From JAJPHJ01 sp035622315 (GTDB taxonomy: Bacteria > Vulcanimicrobiota > Vulcanimicrobiia > Eremiobacterales > Eremiobacteraceae): a stretch of DNA of 20,303 bases. The notes beneath the pieces were generated by a model. That model was given only the letters and a program-made list of their open reading frames with translations. It did no database searches and was not told the DNA's origin. Below, piece after piece: positions 1-7,931 of this stretch; position 1 is the first letter of the stretch; the number at the start of each line of letters is the position of its first letter. The translations under genes and the position numbers were made by a program. Location of the stretch: contig DASPVP010000173.1 of assembly GCA_035622315.1 (NCBI GenBank), positions 1-20,303 on the forward strand, in the 5' to 3' direction.

Positions 1-58
1 GCTGTTGCGTCCGGCCGCGTGAAAACCCTGGAGCGGAGCGGGCTTTGCCGCGACGGGA

Positions 59-1537
59 TCAGCGCCGCGCAGGCCGCCGTTCGAAGACCAGCACGCTCGC
101 GCTTTCCGCGGGAAGCCAGCGAACGAATTCCCACACGTAGATGAGCTGCCGCGTGTCGCGCAAGCCGCGCAAGAGGGAGAGGCTCGGGTCCACCGGGCCC
201 GCCTGGAAGATCACGCAGAACACGCGAGGGTACGCTCGCGCAAGCCCGAGCGCGGCAGGCGCATCGTCGCGGTGGAACACGAGCACGAGCGGATGGTGGT
301 CGAGCCAGGGTCCGCGCTCGAGCGGAAAAAAGCCCGAGCCTTGTTCCAGGATGACGAGGTCGCCCTCGTGCAGATTGGCCTGCAGCACCGCGCCAACCGC
401 AGGCCAGTCGGCCGTGTAGAGATCGGGCTCGACCGCATACGCGCATCCGGCGGCGACGACGAGCGTGCACAGCACGCCACCGGCGATCCGTGCCGCGCTC
501 CCGTTCTTCGCCCAGACGCGCGCGAGCGCGAGCGCCGTCAGGCCGCACAGCGCGTAGGCCGCGAGGAGAAAGTAGCGGTCGGCGTAGAGCAGCTTGTGCG
601 CGGCCAAGCTATAGGCGAGCGTCAGGACGCTTGGGACGCCTATCCAGAGCGCCAGAGATCGCGTGTTCCCCCCGAGCCCGCCCAAAAGCGCGAGCGCGAG
701 CCAGACAAGACCAAAGATGGTCGCGACAAGCGTGAGCACCCCCGCGCCCAGCGTCTGCGGCGCGATTGTCGCTTGACCTGGAATGGCTAAGACAGTCGCG
801 AGCTGGTGCTGGGCGAAGAGCGGGAAGGCGATGCCTCCGCGGGGGAGCTGGGCCGCGAACGTATGGAGCTGCGCGGACCAAAGCGCTATCGCCGCGGCGG
901 CGCCAGCGACGGTCTTTACGAGGGCATCTCGTTTGACAAGGGCCGCGTAGAGCAACTGCGCGGCGATGACCAAGAAACCGAGATAGAGGGTCCAGATGGA
1001 AGCCGCCGCGAGCGCGGTCCAGGCGAACCACAGAACCCGCCGGGCGCCCGCGCTCAGATCATCGCGTGTATAAAGGATAGAAAGCGCCCAAAACCCCCCG
1101 AGCACGAGCGCGTCAAACAGGGCGTACATGCGGATCATGGTGTCGTAGAAGATCAATGCCGGCAAGAAGGCGGTCAAGGCCGAGGCGAGCAGGGCGGCCT
1201 GCTCTCCATGCCAGAGCCGCACGACCTGATAGAACAGCCAGACCGAAAGCACGCCCAAGGCCGCCGCGCCGATGCGGAATCCCCAGTCGGGAAGATGCCA
1301 GCTCGTCAGACCGTGGACGAGGAGCAAGAAGAGCGGCGGGTGCACGTCGAGGGCGGCCACCGCGCGCAGGCCTTGCTCGAGGGGCAGCGCCCCAAGATGC
1401 AGCGAGTAGGCTTCGTCGACTTGGAGCGGCCGCCGCAACGCATCCGTCAGGCGCAGCAGCGCGGCGGCGGCGAGGACGGCCCAGACGAGCGGGAGTTCGC
1501 GCCGCGCGTTAAGCGTACTGGGGATAGCGCTCGGCAA
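59..1537 (-). CDS. GT-C family (PMT/ArnT-like) membrane glycosyltransferase
   Basis: Polytopic membrane protein of 492 residues, in the usual size range of polyprenyl-phosphate-sugar-dependent glycosyltransferases (PMT/ArnT/GT39-like). Seen: a first transmembrane segment at about residues 17-31, then an acidic pair D41-E42 in LQVDEAYS. This is the position and context of the catalytic Asp of the GT-C fold. A DVHPPLF motif follows at about 64-70, typical of the first periplasmic loop, then about ten more hydrophobic segments and a soluble C-terminal part. By family it would transfer a sugar from a lipid carrier to an envelope acceptor; donor and acceptor are unknown. The start is TTG, preceded by AAAAGG about 4 nt away. 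It overlaps the 3' end of ispG by 29 bp, so translation is probably coupled. It is the last gene seen in the rpsB operon. Family call is fairly sure, substrate is not. Confidence 0.8.
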   Translation of the reverse strand: MPSAIPSTLNARRELPLVWAVLAAAALLRLTDALRRPLQVDEAYSLHLGALPLEQGLRAVAALDVHPPLFLLLVHGLTSWHLPDWGFRIGAAALGVLSVWLFYQVVRLWHGEQAALLASALTAFLPALIFYDTMIRMYALFDALVLGGFWALSILYTRDDLSAGARRVLWFAWTALAAASIWTLYLGFLVIAAQLLYAALVKRDALVKTVAGAAAAIALWSAQLHTFAAQLPRGGIAFPLFAQHQLATVLAIPGQATIAPQTLGAGVLTLVATIFGLVWLALALLGGLGGNTRSLALWIGVPSVLTLAYSLAAHKLLYADRYFLLAAYALCGLTALALARVWAKNGSAARIAGGVLCTLVVAAGCAYAVEPDLYTADWPAVGAVLQANLHEGDLVILEQGSGFFPLERGPWLDHHPLVLVFHRDDAPAALGLARAYPRVFCVIFQAGPVDPSLSLLRGLRDTRQLIYVWEFVRWLPAESASVLVFERRPARR

Positions 1538-2657
1538 TGACCTTTTCGATCTCTTCGCGCAGGCCGTCGAGCAGCTGTGCCTCGGGGAGCGAGCGCACCA
1601 TCACGCCGTCGCGGTAGAGGAGGCCCATGCCCTTGCCTCCGGCGATCCCCACGTCAGCCATGGATGCTTCCCCGGGTCCGTTCACGGCGCACCCCATCAC
1701 CGCGACCTTGACGGGCGCGCGGTATTCGGCCGTGATCGCCTCGACCTTCTCGGCCAGTTTGACGATGTCGATCTGCACGCGGCCGCACGAGGGGCACGAC
1801 GTGATCTCGACGCCTCGCTCGCGCAGGCCGAGCGACTTGAGCAGCTCCCAGCACACCGGCACTTCTTCGACCGGATCCGCGGTGAGCGACACACGAATCG
1901 TATCGCCGATGCCCTCGGCGAGCAAGATGCCGAGCCCCACCGAGCTCTTCACCGTGCCGCTGCGTAAGGTGCCTGCCTCGGTGATGCCGAGGTGGAACGG
2001 ATAATCGACCTTCGAGGCCATGAGCCGATATGCTGCGACCGTCGTCTTCACGTCGTGCGCTTTGAGCGAGACGACGATGTCGAAGAACTCAAGCTCTTCG
2101 AGGATCCGGATATGCCGAAGCCCCGATTCGACCATGCCGGCGGGCGTGTGGCCGAAGCGCTGCACGATGTCGGGCGCGAGCGATCCATTGTTGACGCCGA
2201 TGCGTATCGGCATGCCGCGGGCCTTGGCCGCCGATACGACTTCCTTGACCTTGCGCTCGTCGCGTATGTTGCCCGGATTGAGGCGTAGCTTATCCCAGCC
2301 TGCATCGATCGCAGCGAGCGCGAAGCGGTGATCGAAATGGATGTCCGCTACGAGCGGCAGCGGCGATCCCTCTTTGATCTTCACGCATGCCGCCGCAGCC
2401 TTTGCGTCCGGCACGGAGACGCGGGCGATCTCGCAGCCCGCCGCGGCGAGGGCGTGGATCTGCTCGAGCGTCGCCGCCCAATCATCGGTGCGCGTCGTGG
2501 TCATCGATTGCACAGAGATCGGCGCATCGCCGCCAATCGTCAGGGAGCCGACCTTCACCGGGCGCGAGCGTCTGCGCGCCGACAGCGGCGGCGCCTGCGG
2601 CATGCGTGGTGTCACGCCCGACCATTCAGGGACTGGAGGCAGTGTTTGCTCGCTCAT
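1509..2657 (-). CDS. ispG: 4-hydroxy-3-methylbut-2-enyl diphosphate synthase (MEP pathway)
   Basis: IspG (GcpE) reductively converts 2-C-methyl-D-erythritol 2,4-cyclodiphosphate to HMBPP in the cytosol, using a [4Fe-4S] cluster. The 382-residue protein has the N-terminal TIM-barrel half (SVQSMTTT, VADIHFDHRFA, KLRLNPGNI, RIGVNNGSL). The C-terminal cluster half has SCPSCGR (C288, C291) and GCAVNGPGE (C323, E330), which are the three Cys and one Glu cluster ligands of the family. The length fits the two-domain bacterial form, without the plant-type insert. The N-terminus has about 30 extra residues rich in Pro and Arg before the conserved core. The ATG start overlaps the rseP stop as ATGA. Together with dxr two genes upstream, two steps of the same pathway share one transcript. 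Confidence 0.97.
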   Translation of the reverse strand: MSEQTLPPVPEWSGVTPRMPQAPPLSARRRSRPVKVGSLTIGGDAPISVQSMTTTRTDDWAATLEQIHALAAAGCEIARVSVPDAKAAAACVKIKEGSPLPLVADIHFDHRFALAAIDAGWDKLRLNPGNIRDERKVKEVVSAAKARGMPIRIGVNNGSLAPDIVQRFGHTPAGMVESGLRHIRILEELEFFDIVVSLKAHDVKTTVAAYRLMASKVDYPFHLGITEAGTLRSGTVKSSVGLGILLAEGIGDTIRVSLTADPVEEVPVCWELLKSLGLRERGVEITSCPSCGRVQIDIVKLAEKVEAITAEYRAPVKVAVMGCAVNGPGEASMADVGIAGGKGMGLLYRDGVMVRSLPEAQLLDGLREEIEKVIAERYPQYA

Positions 2658-3757
2658 AGGCCGCCTTTACCTTGGATCCATTGCACGATGTCATTATAGG
2701 TGACGAAGACCACGAACACCATGAGCAGGGCGAAGCCCGCGAGGTGTACGAGCCCTTCCCGTTCGGGGTTGATCGGTCGTCCGCGTGCGAACTCGACCAG
2801 TAAGAACGCGAGGCGACCACCGTCGAGCGCCGGCAGCGGGAGCAAGTTGATGAGTCCCAGCATCACCGAGAGCTGGCCCGCGATGGACGCCACCGTGGCA
2901 AAACCATACGACTCTGCGCCGATCACGATGCGCGCGATGCCGACCGGTCCATGGATGACGGAAGAATCGTGCGCACGGATGGCTCCCACGATGCCGATGA
3001 AGTTCGTCGCCGCGACGGTGCCGACCATGCTCACGCCGTAACCCACGGCGCCGATCAGCGAGGCGCGTTCGACCACGTACTGCGGCGTGAACCCGAACGC
3101 CCCCACACGCTGGCCGTTCACGACCACGAGGGGCCGGTCGGGGATGTGCAGCCGCACGGCGCGGCCCTTCCGCACGACATCGACCTGCACCGTCGCGCCG
3201 TTGTGGCCGCGGATATATTGCAGCATCTCCTGGCCGTTATGGATGGGCACGCCGCCAAGCGCCACGATCTCGTCGCCCGCCTGCAGACCCGCGGCAGCCG
3301 CCGGCATGCCGGCGTTCACGGACTCGACGACATTGGAAGGCGCCGTGGGCACGCCTTGGACCCAGGCGATCGCGGAAAAGATGAAGATCGCGAGCACGAT
3401 ATTGAAGATGGGGCCCGCCGCGATGATCCCGAAGCGCGCCGCCACGCTCTTGTGGTTGAAATTGCCCGGGTCGGTCGAGGCGCCTTCTGTGTCCTCGCCG
3501 AGCATCTTGCAATAGCCGCCGAGCGGAAGCGCGTTGATGCGGTAGGTCGTGTCGCCGCGGCGCACGGCGACGATGGATGGTCCGAAGCCGACCGCGAAAT
3601 CGGTCACGGTCACGCCCGCGAGCTTCGCGCAGATGAAGTGCCCGAACTCGTGGAAGATGATGAGCACCGAGAGCAAGGCGAGGTAGAGCAGCACTTTGCC
3701 GACGCCTGCCAGGACAGTGCTGAACAAGATCACGCTCGGGATCAAGACGTCGAACAT
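2654..3757 (-). CDS. rseP: RseP-like site-2 zinc metalloprotease (M50)
   Basis: Intramembrane protease of the RseP/S2P family (367 residues) that cleaves transmembrane segments such as anti-sigma factors or leftover signal peptides. Seen: HEFGH zinc-binding motif (H36, E37, H40) inside the first transmembrane helix. A single PDZ domain lies at about residues 120-195 (AGLQAGDEIVALGG). Near the C-terminus is NLLPLPALDGGR, whose Asp is the third zinc ligand, then a last transmembrane segment. E. coli RseP has two PDZ domains; the single-PDZ form here is common in other phyla. I chose the ATG at 3757 although the frame stays open 133 codons further upstream. That extension is Arg/Cys-rich, lies inside dxr and is an antisense-like reading of it. 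The gene starts 34 nt after dxr. No clear Shine-Dalgarno sequence is close to the ATG, so the start is the least certain part. Confidence 0.93.
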   Translation of the reverse strand: MFDVLIPSVILFSTVLAGVGKVLLYLALLSVLIIFHEFGHFICAKLAGVTVTDFAVGFGPSIVAVRRGDTTYRINALPLGGYCKMLGEDTEGASTDPGNFNHKSVAARFGIIAAGPIFNIVLAIFIFSAIAWVQGVPTAPSNVVESVNAGMPAAAAGLQAGDEIVALGGVPIHNGQEMLQYIRGHNGATVQVDVVRKGRAVRLHIPDRPLVVVNGQRVGAFGFTPQYVVERASLIGAVGYGVSMVGTVAATNFIGIVGAIRAHDSSVIHGPVGIARIVIGAESYGFATVASIAGQLSVMLGLINLLPLPALDGGRLAFLLVEFARGRPINPEREGLVHLAGFALLMVFVVFVTYNDIVQWIQGKGGL

Positions 3758-3791
3758 CGTGTGGCGCGGCCGCTGCCGCGTTCCTCGCTCT

Positions 3792-4970
3792 CTAGCGTCG
3801 CAGGGTCGCGCGGACGGCTTCGCGCACCTGATCTCGACCGAAGCGGTCGGCTTCCAGCACGTCCTCGAGGCCGGTGCCGGCCGCGCGGTGCGCGTCGAGC
3901 ACGCTCTCCACGATCGGACATATCTGCGTGAACTTGATTTGCTGCTGTAGGAAGGCCCGTCCTGCCGCTTCGTTCGCCGCCGACAGCACCGCCGGATACG
4001 TACCTCCCAGCGCGAGCGCGCGATACGCGAGGCGCACGGCCGGAAAGCGCACATCGTCGACCGGCTCGAACGTGAGCGTCGCCACGTCGTGCAGGCCGAT
4101 CGCCGCTTTGGTCTTGTCCTCGGCAACCGCGGTCGGCAGTCGCTGCGGATAGGCAAGCGCGAATCCTATCGGCAGACGCATGTCCGGCGAGGCGAGCTGC
4201 GCTTTGACGCTGCCGTCGGTGAAGAGGACGAAGCCGTGGACAACGCTTTGACGGTGCACCACGATGTCGATCGTCTGCGGAGCGAGCGAGAAGAGCCAGC
4301 TCGCTTCGATGACCTCGAGGCCTTTGTTCATAAGCGTCGCGGAATCGATCGTGTTTTTCGCGCCCATGCGCCAGACCGGATGGGCGAGGGCTTGTTCGGC
4401 CGTGGCCGCTTCCATCTGCTCGCGCGACCAGGTCCAGAACGGGCCCCCGCTTGCCGTGATGATGACGCTGCGCACGTGTTCCGGCTGCTCGCCCTCGAGG
4501 CACTGGAACAGCGCGCTGTGCTCGGAGTCCACGGGAAGGATGCGCGAGCCTGTGGTGCGCGCGAGCTTGCACAAGATCTCCCCGGCTGCGACGAGCAGCT
4601 CTTTGTTCGCGAGCGCGACGTGCATGCCGCGTCCGATCGACTCGAACACGGCTCGGAAGGCGATCATGCCGTCGGTGGCAGCGACGACGATGTCGGCGTC
4701 GGCCTCGAGCGCGCAGGCCACGAGCCCCTCTGCTCCATGGGCGATCCGCTCGGGCCGATAGCGTAACGCGGAGGGCAGGGATCCTGCTGCATCGGCGCTC
4801 GCCACCGAGAGGATGCGCGGTCGCCACGTTTCGGCTTGGCGCGTCACGAGCTCGACGTTTTGGCCCGCGGCAAGTGCGACAACCGAGAAGAGATCGGGAT
4901 GCGCGGCGATGACCTCGAGCGTCTGACGGCCGATCGATCCCGTCGATCCCAAAATCGCGACGCGGCGCAC
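3792..4970 (-). CDS. dxr: 1-deoxy-D-xylulose 5-phosphate reductoisomerase
   Basis: Dxr (IspC) isomerises and reduces DXP to 2-C-methyl-D-erythritol 4-phosphate with NADPH, the first committed step of the MEP pathway. The 392-residue protein has the usual family length. Seen: N-terminal Rossmann motif GSTGSIGRQTLEVI (residues 8-21). The metal and substrate region contains PVDSEHSALFQCLEG and ASGGPF, followed by DSATLMNKGLEVIEA and VVHRQSVVHG, which line the fosmidomycin-binding site, and a C-terminal helical domain. The start is GTG, 6 nt after the cdsA stop. No catalytic residue looks lost, so the enzyme is probably active and fosmidomycin-sensitive by family (inference). Confidence 0.97.
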   Translation of the reverse strand: MRRVAILGSTGSIGRQTLEVIAAHPDLFSVVALAAGQNVELVTRQAETWRPRILSVASADAAGSLPSALRYRPERIAHGAEGLVACALEADADIVVAATDGMIAFRAVFESIGRGMHVALANKELLVAAGEILCKLARTTGSRILPVDSEHSALFQCLEGEQPEHVRSVIITASGGPFWTWSREQMEAATAEQALAHPVWRMGAKNTIDSATLMNKGLEVIEASWLFSLAPQTIDIVVHRQSVVHGFVLFTDGSVKAQLASPDMRLPIGFALAYPQRLPTAVAEDKTKAAIGLHDVATLTFEPVDDVRFPAVRLAYRALALGGTYPAVLSAANEAAGRAFLQQQIKFTQICPIVESVLDAHRAAGTGLEDVLEADRFGRDQVREAVRATLRR

Positions 4971-4976
4971 GAGCGT

Positions 4977-5822
4977 CTAGCGCATCCCGGCGAGGAGCAG
5001 CACAGCGTAGCCGACGACCCCGGCGAAGATATACGAATCGAATCGGTCCAAGACGCCGCCGTGGCTTGCGAGCAAGTGACCCGAATCTTTGACCTGCGCG
5101 TTGCGTTTGAGCGCCGACTCCACGAGATCACCGAACTGCGCTGCGATCGAAACGGAGAGCGGCAGGGCGGCTGCCACCCACAGCGGACCAGGCACGCCCA
5201 AGATCCAGAAGATCGCCCCGCCTGCGACGCCGGCGGTCGCAAGCGCGGCGATCGCTCCCTCCCACGTCTTTCCTGGCGAGAGACGCGGCGCGAGCGGCCG
5301 ATGGCCGAAGCGCAAGCCTGCGATCATGCCGACCGTGTCGGTCAGGACGACGACGAGCACGATCCACACGACTAGACGCGCGCCGTGCGGGAGCGCACGC
5401 AAGATGATGAAGTACGACAGCAGCTTGCCGAGATAGAGCGACGCGAGCACGGTCATCGCGACCCTGCCGTCGAAGCGCTCGAGACTGGCTGGGAGCGCGG
5501 CGACGAAGGACGCCAGAACGAGCAACGCGAGGAGCGCCGACTCGTAGCGCGGCAGGAGGTTGAAGTACGCGAGCGTGGGATACGCGGCGCACGCGACGAG
5601 CGCGATCGGCAGCGAAACTTCGCCGCCGGCGCGTCGCGCGAGGTTCGAAAACTCGACGGCTCCAGCAAGTGCGATCGCGGCGATCACCGCGGCAAGCGCG
5701 AGCGGGTTTGCGATCGACGCGATCCCAAGAATACCGACCACGACGCCGATGGCGATCCGCTTTGCGGTCAGCTCGCGCCGCAGCTTCGCGCCCGTCCGGT
5801 CGAACGTGCCCGCGGAGTTCAC
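4977..5822 (-). CDS. cdsA: Phosphatidate cytidylyltransferase (CDP-diacylglycerol synthase)
   Basis: CdsA makes CDP-diacylglycerol from phosphatidic acid and CTP at the inner membrane, the branch point for phospholipids. The 281-residue protein has about eight hydrophobic segments. It ends with the CDS family signature: ALKRNAQVKDSG followed by LLASHGGVLDRFDS at about residues 235-262, including the paired Asp residues that bind metal. The N-terminal 20 residues are polar and basic before the first membrane segment. The start is GTG, overlapping the stop of the small upstream gene as GTGA. In many bacteria this gene directly follows uppS; here it follows an unknown small gene. Assignment is firm from the signature. 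Confidence 0.95.
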   Translation of the reverse strand: MNSAGTFDRTGAKLRRELTAKRIAIGVVVGILGIASIANPLALAAVIAAIALAGAVEFSNLARRAGGEVSLPIALVACAAYPTLAYFNLLPRYESALLALLVLASFVAALPASLERFDGRVAMTVLASLYLGKLLSYFIILRALPHGARLVVWIVLVVVLTDTVGMIAGLRFGHRPLAPRLSPGKTWEGAIAALATAGVAGGAIFWILGVPGPLWVAAALPLSVSIAAQFGDLVESALKRNAQVKDSGHLLASHGGVLDRFDSYIFAGVVGYAVLLLAGMR

Positions 5823-6025
5823 GGCAACCGCTCGTAGTCGTCGTAGCTCGTCTCGAGCACGATGCTCTCGCCCTCGTGGCGGACGCGCACGACGTGGAGA
5901 TTGCCGATCCCAAGCGCGGGATACGGCGGTGTGACGACGTTCAGATGGACGTCGCGGCCCCCAAGCAACTCGAGGGCGCGGAGGTACGGGAGCAGGAGCA
6001 GCTCTTCGTGGCCCAGCTCGGGCAC
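5819..6025 (-). CDS. Small conserved-context protein of unknown function between frr and cdsA
   Basis: I do not recognise this protein of about 68 residues. The frame can start at GTG 6031 (70 residues, GTGA overlap with the frr stop). GTG 6025 is preferred because GGAGG at the end of frr then lies 7 nt upstream; for the 6031 start the same GGAGG would almost touch the start codon. The protein has an N-terminal helix-like stretch (HEELLLLPYLRALELL). A likely beta region follows (DVHLNVVTPPYPALGIGN, HVVRVRHEGESIVLET), with an acidic-aromatic end YDDYERLP. No signal peptide, membrane segment or metal motif is visible. Tight overlaps on both sides argue that it is really translated. It stands where uppS (undecaprenyl diphosphate synthase) usually is, but is far too short to be one and shows no UppS motif. 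Confidence 0.7.
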   Translation of the reverse strand: MPELGHEELLLLPYLRALELLGGRDVHLNVVTPPYPALGIGNLHVVRVRHEGESIVLETSYDDYERLP

Positions 6026-6027
6026 GC

Positions 6028-6585
6028 TCACACCTCCATGATCTCCTTCTCTTTGTGGGTCACGAGCGCATCGACTTCCGCGATGTACTTGTCGGTGAGC
6101 TTCTGCAACTGTTCGTTCGAGCGCCGGCTCTCGTCTTCTGTGATCTTATGATCCTTGAGCGCCGTCTTCAGGTGCTCGTGCGCGTCGCGGCGCACGTTCC
6201 GGACGGCGATGCGGCCTTCTTCAGCCCGCTTGTGGACGAGTTTCACGAGCTCTTTGCGCCGCTCTTCGTTCAGCGCGGGCAACCCCAGGCGGATCGTGTT
6301 CCCGTCGACGTTCGGCGTGATCCCGAGATCGGACTTCTCGATCGCCTTGCGGATGTCGCCCAAGAGCGACTTGTCGTGCGGTGTGACCGTGATGGAGCGC
6401 GGATCTGGTACCGCGACGTTAGCGACGTGCCGCAGCGGCATCTCGGAGCCGTAGGCTTCCACCATCACGTGGTCGAGCAAGCCGGCCGTCGCGCGGCCGG
6501 TGCGGATGGATGTGAACTCGCCGCGCGTGGCCTCGAGGGCCTTGCGCATGCGATCTTCGCCGTCACGGAACAGCTGGGGTAGCAC
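6028..6585 (-). CDS. frr: Ribosome recycling factor
   Basis: RRF splits post-termination ribosomes together with EF-G. The 185 residues match the family length exactly. Seen: the N-terminal helix with FTSIRTGRA and LLDHVMVEAYGSEMPL. Domain II (about residues 30-105) contains ITVTPHDKSLLGDIRKAI and LGITPNVDGNTIRL. The C-terminal three-helix bundle carries the conserved ribosome-contacting RIAVRNVRRDAHEHLK. The GTG start at 6585 gives the family-typical N-terminus and overlaps the end of pyrH by 23 bp. A GAGGG lies about 10 nt upstream. The order tsf-pyrH-frr is widely conserved. Confidence 0.97.
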   Translation of the reverse strand: MLPQLFRDGEDRMRKALEATRGEFTSIRTGRATAGLLDHVMVEAYGSEMPLRHVANVAVPDPRSITVTPHDKSLLGDIRKAIEKSDLGITPNVDGNTIRLGLPALNEERRKELVKLVHKRAEEGRIAVRNVRRDAHEHLKTALKDHKITEDESRRSNEQLQKLTDKYIAEVDALVTHKEKEIMEV

Positions 6586-7327
6586 CTTTTGGCGTCCCTC
6601 CCACGAGCGTGCCGATTGTTTCCCCGCAGATCACGCGCTTGATGTTGCCTTCGCGCATGAGCTCGAACACGACGATCGGCAGATGGTTGTCCATGCACAG
6701 CGTCAGCGCGGTGTTGTCGAGGACCTCGAGGCCGCGCTGGAGCACCTCGAGGTAGTCGAGGCGGTCGAAGCGGGTCGCCTTGGGATCCTTCTTTGGATCC
6801 GCGTCGTAGACGCCGTCGACTTGCGTGGCCTTCAAGATGGCTTCCGCCCCGATCTCGAGCGCGCGCAGCGCTGCGGTCGTGTCGGTCGTGAAATACGGAT
6901 TGCCGGTTCCCGCCGCGAAGATGACGACGCGCCCCTTCTCCAAGTGGCGAATGGCGCGGCGTCGGATATACGGCTCTGCGACCTGATGCATCGAGATGGC
7001 GGTCTGCACGCGCGTCTGCACGCCGATGTCCTCGAGCGCGTCCTGCAGCGCAAGCGCATTGATCACTGTGGCGAGCATGCCCATGTAATCCGCCGTCGAG
7101 CGGTCCATGTTCGCGTGCGCGGCTGCTTTGCCGCGCCAGATGTTCCCGCCGCCGACGACGCATGCGACTTGCACGCCCGCGTTGGCTACCTCTTTGATCT
7201 GATTGGCGATGAGGTAGACGGTGTCGGTGTCGATCGCGCCGTTGCTCGCGTGGGCGAAGGCTTCGCCGGAAAGCTTGAGCAGGATCCTCCGGTAGACAGG
7301 CGACAAGCCGGCTCCGTTACCGCTCAT
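6563..7327 (-). CDS. pyrH: Uridylate (UMP) kinase
   Basis: PyrH phosphorylates UMP to UDP with ATP, the bacterial hexameric enzyme of the amino-acid-kinase fold. The roughly 254 residues include RILLKLSGEAF (nucleotide site), VVGGGNIWRG and TADYMGMLATVINALAL. Also present are TGNPYFTTDTTAALRA, which recognises UMP, and ATQVDGVYDADPKKDPKA near the ATP site. Two adjacent in-frame starts exist: GTG 7330 (GTGA overlap with tsf) and ATG 7327 (TGATG overlap). ATG is preferred but the difference is one residue. The C-terminus has a short tail (GGTPKGATPAVP) beyond the usual end, and this tail overlaps the start of frr. Regulation by GTP and UTP is known for the family and cannot be read here. Confidence 0.96.
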   Translation of the reverse strand: MSGNGAGLSPVYRRILLKLSGEAFAHASNGAIDTDTVYLIANQIKEVANAGVQVACVVGGGNIWRGKAAAHANMDRSTADYMGMLATVINALALQDALEDIGVQTRVQTAISMHQVAEPYIRRRAIRHLEKGRVVIFAAGTGNPYFTTDTTAALRALEIGAEAILKATQVDGVYDADPKKDPKATRFDRLDYLEVLQRGLEVLDNTALTLCMDNHLPIVVFELMREGNIKRVICGETIGTLVGGTPKGATPAVP

Positions 7328-7881
7328 CACGATTCGCCGATGTCGAACCGGGCGAAGCGCCGCACTTTGATATTCTCGCCGAGCACGCCCACGGCTGAGT
7401 GGATGAGCTCGCCCACAGTCTTGGTCTCATCGCGCACGTAGGGCTGCTCGAGCAGCACGACCTCTTCGTAATACTTGTCCAGCTTGCCGTCGAGCTCGCT
7501 CTCCTTGCGGGCGCGCACGCCCTCAGGGATATCCTCGCGGCTCACGTACAGCGGCCGCGACGCGCAGATATGCACCGCGAGATCGTGCGCGAGCTTTTGG
7601 AACTGCGCGTTCTTGGCGACGAAATCCGTCTGGCACCCGAGCTCGACGAGCACGCCGAGCTTGCCGCCCTGATGGATGTAGTGCCCGATGAAGCCCTCGT
7701 TCGTGGCGGCTTCGCTCTTCTTGCGCGCGATCTGCTCGCCACGTTCGGCCAAGACCTTCTTGGCGCGCTCGATGTCGCCACCGCTTTCGGTGAGCGCCCT
7801 GCGGCAGTCCATGACCGGCGCGTTCGTCGCGTCGCGGAGCGCTTTGACGTCGGCCGCGCTCGGCGCGTGGGGCTTGGTCAT
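7327..7881 (-). CDS. tsf: Elongation factor Ts, short form
   Basis: EF-Ts is the guanine nucleotide exchange factor for EF-Tu. From ATG 7881 it has 184 residues: an N-terminal UBA-like domain (DVKALRDATNAPVMDCRRAL) and the core with GCQTDFVAKN (T85-V88). In the family this Asp-Phe pair opens the EF-Tu Mg2+ site. A C-terminal module ends in IKVRRFARFDIGES. This is the short form, as in cyanobacteria or Thermus, lacking the second core subdomain of the 283-residue E. coli protein. The frame is open to TTG 7935, overlapping the rpsB stop, with an ATG at 7929. ATG 7881 is chosen because homologues begin just before the DVKALR helix; the 18 extra residues would be an atypical polar tail. The Shine-Dalgarno sequence is weak at every candidate. 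Confidence 0.93.
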   Translation of the reverse strand: MTKPHAPSAADVKALRDATNAPVMDCRRALTESGGDIERAKKVLAERGEQIARKKSEAATNEGFIGHYIHQGGKLGVLVELGCQTDFVAKNAQFQKLAHDLAVHICASRPLYVSREDIPEGVRARKESELDGKLDKYYEEVVLLEQPYVRDETKTVGELIHSAVGVLGENIKVRRFARFDIGES

Positions 7882-7931
7882 CTGTGCATTTTCCGTTTCA
7901 TCGGCACCCGTACGTTCCCTTGTCTGCATCG

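Noticed and set aside
2951..3931. 326-codon plus-strand open frame opposite rseP and dxr
   Set aside because: It is antisense to two well-identified genes, rich in His, Arg and Asp with no domain; a typical GC-rich shadow frame.
3758..4156. N-terminal extension of rseP by 133 codons
   Set aside because: It lies inside dxr, is Arg/Ser/Cys-rich and precedes the normal start of the family, where the HExxH helix follows about 35 residues after ATG 3757.
6500..7441. 313-codon plus-strand open frame opposite pyrH and tsf
   Set aside because: Antisense to pyrH, which is certain; no recognisable features.
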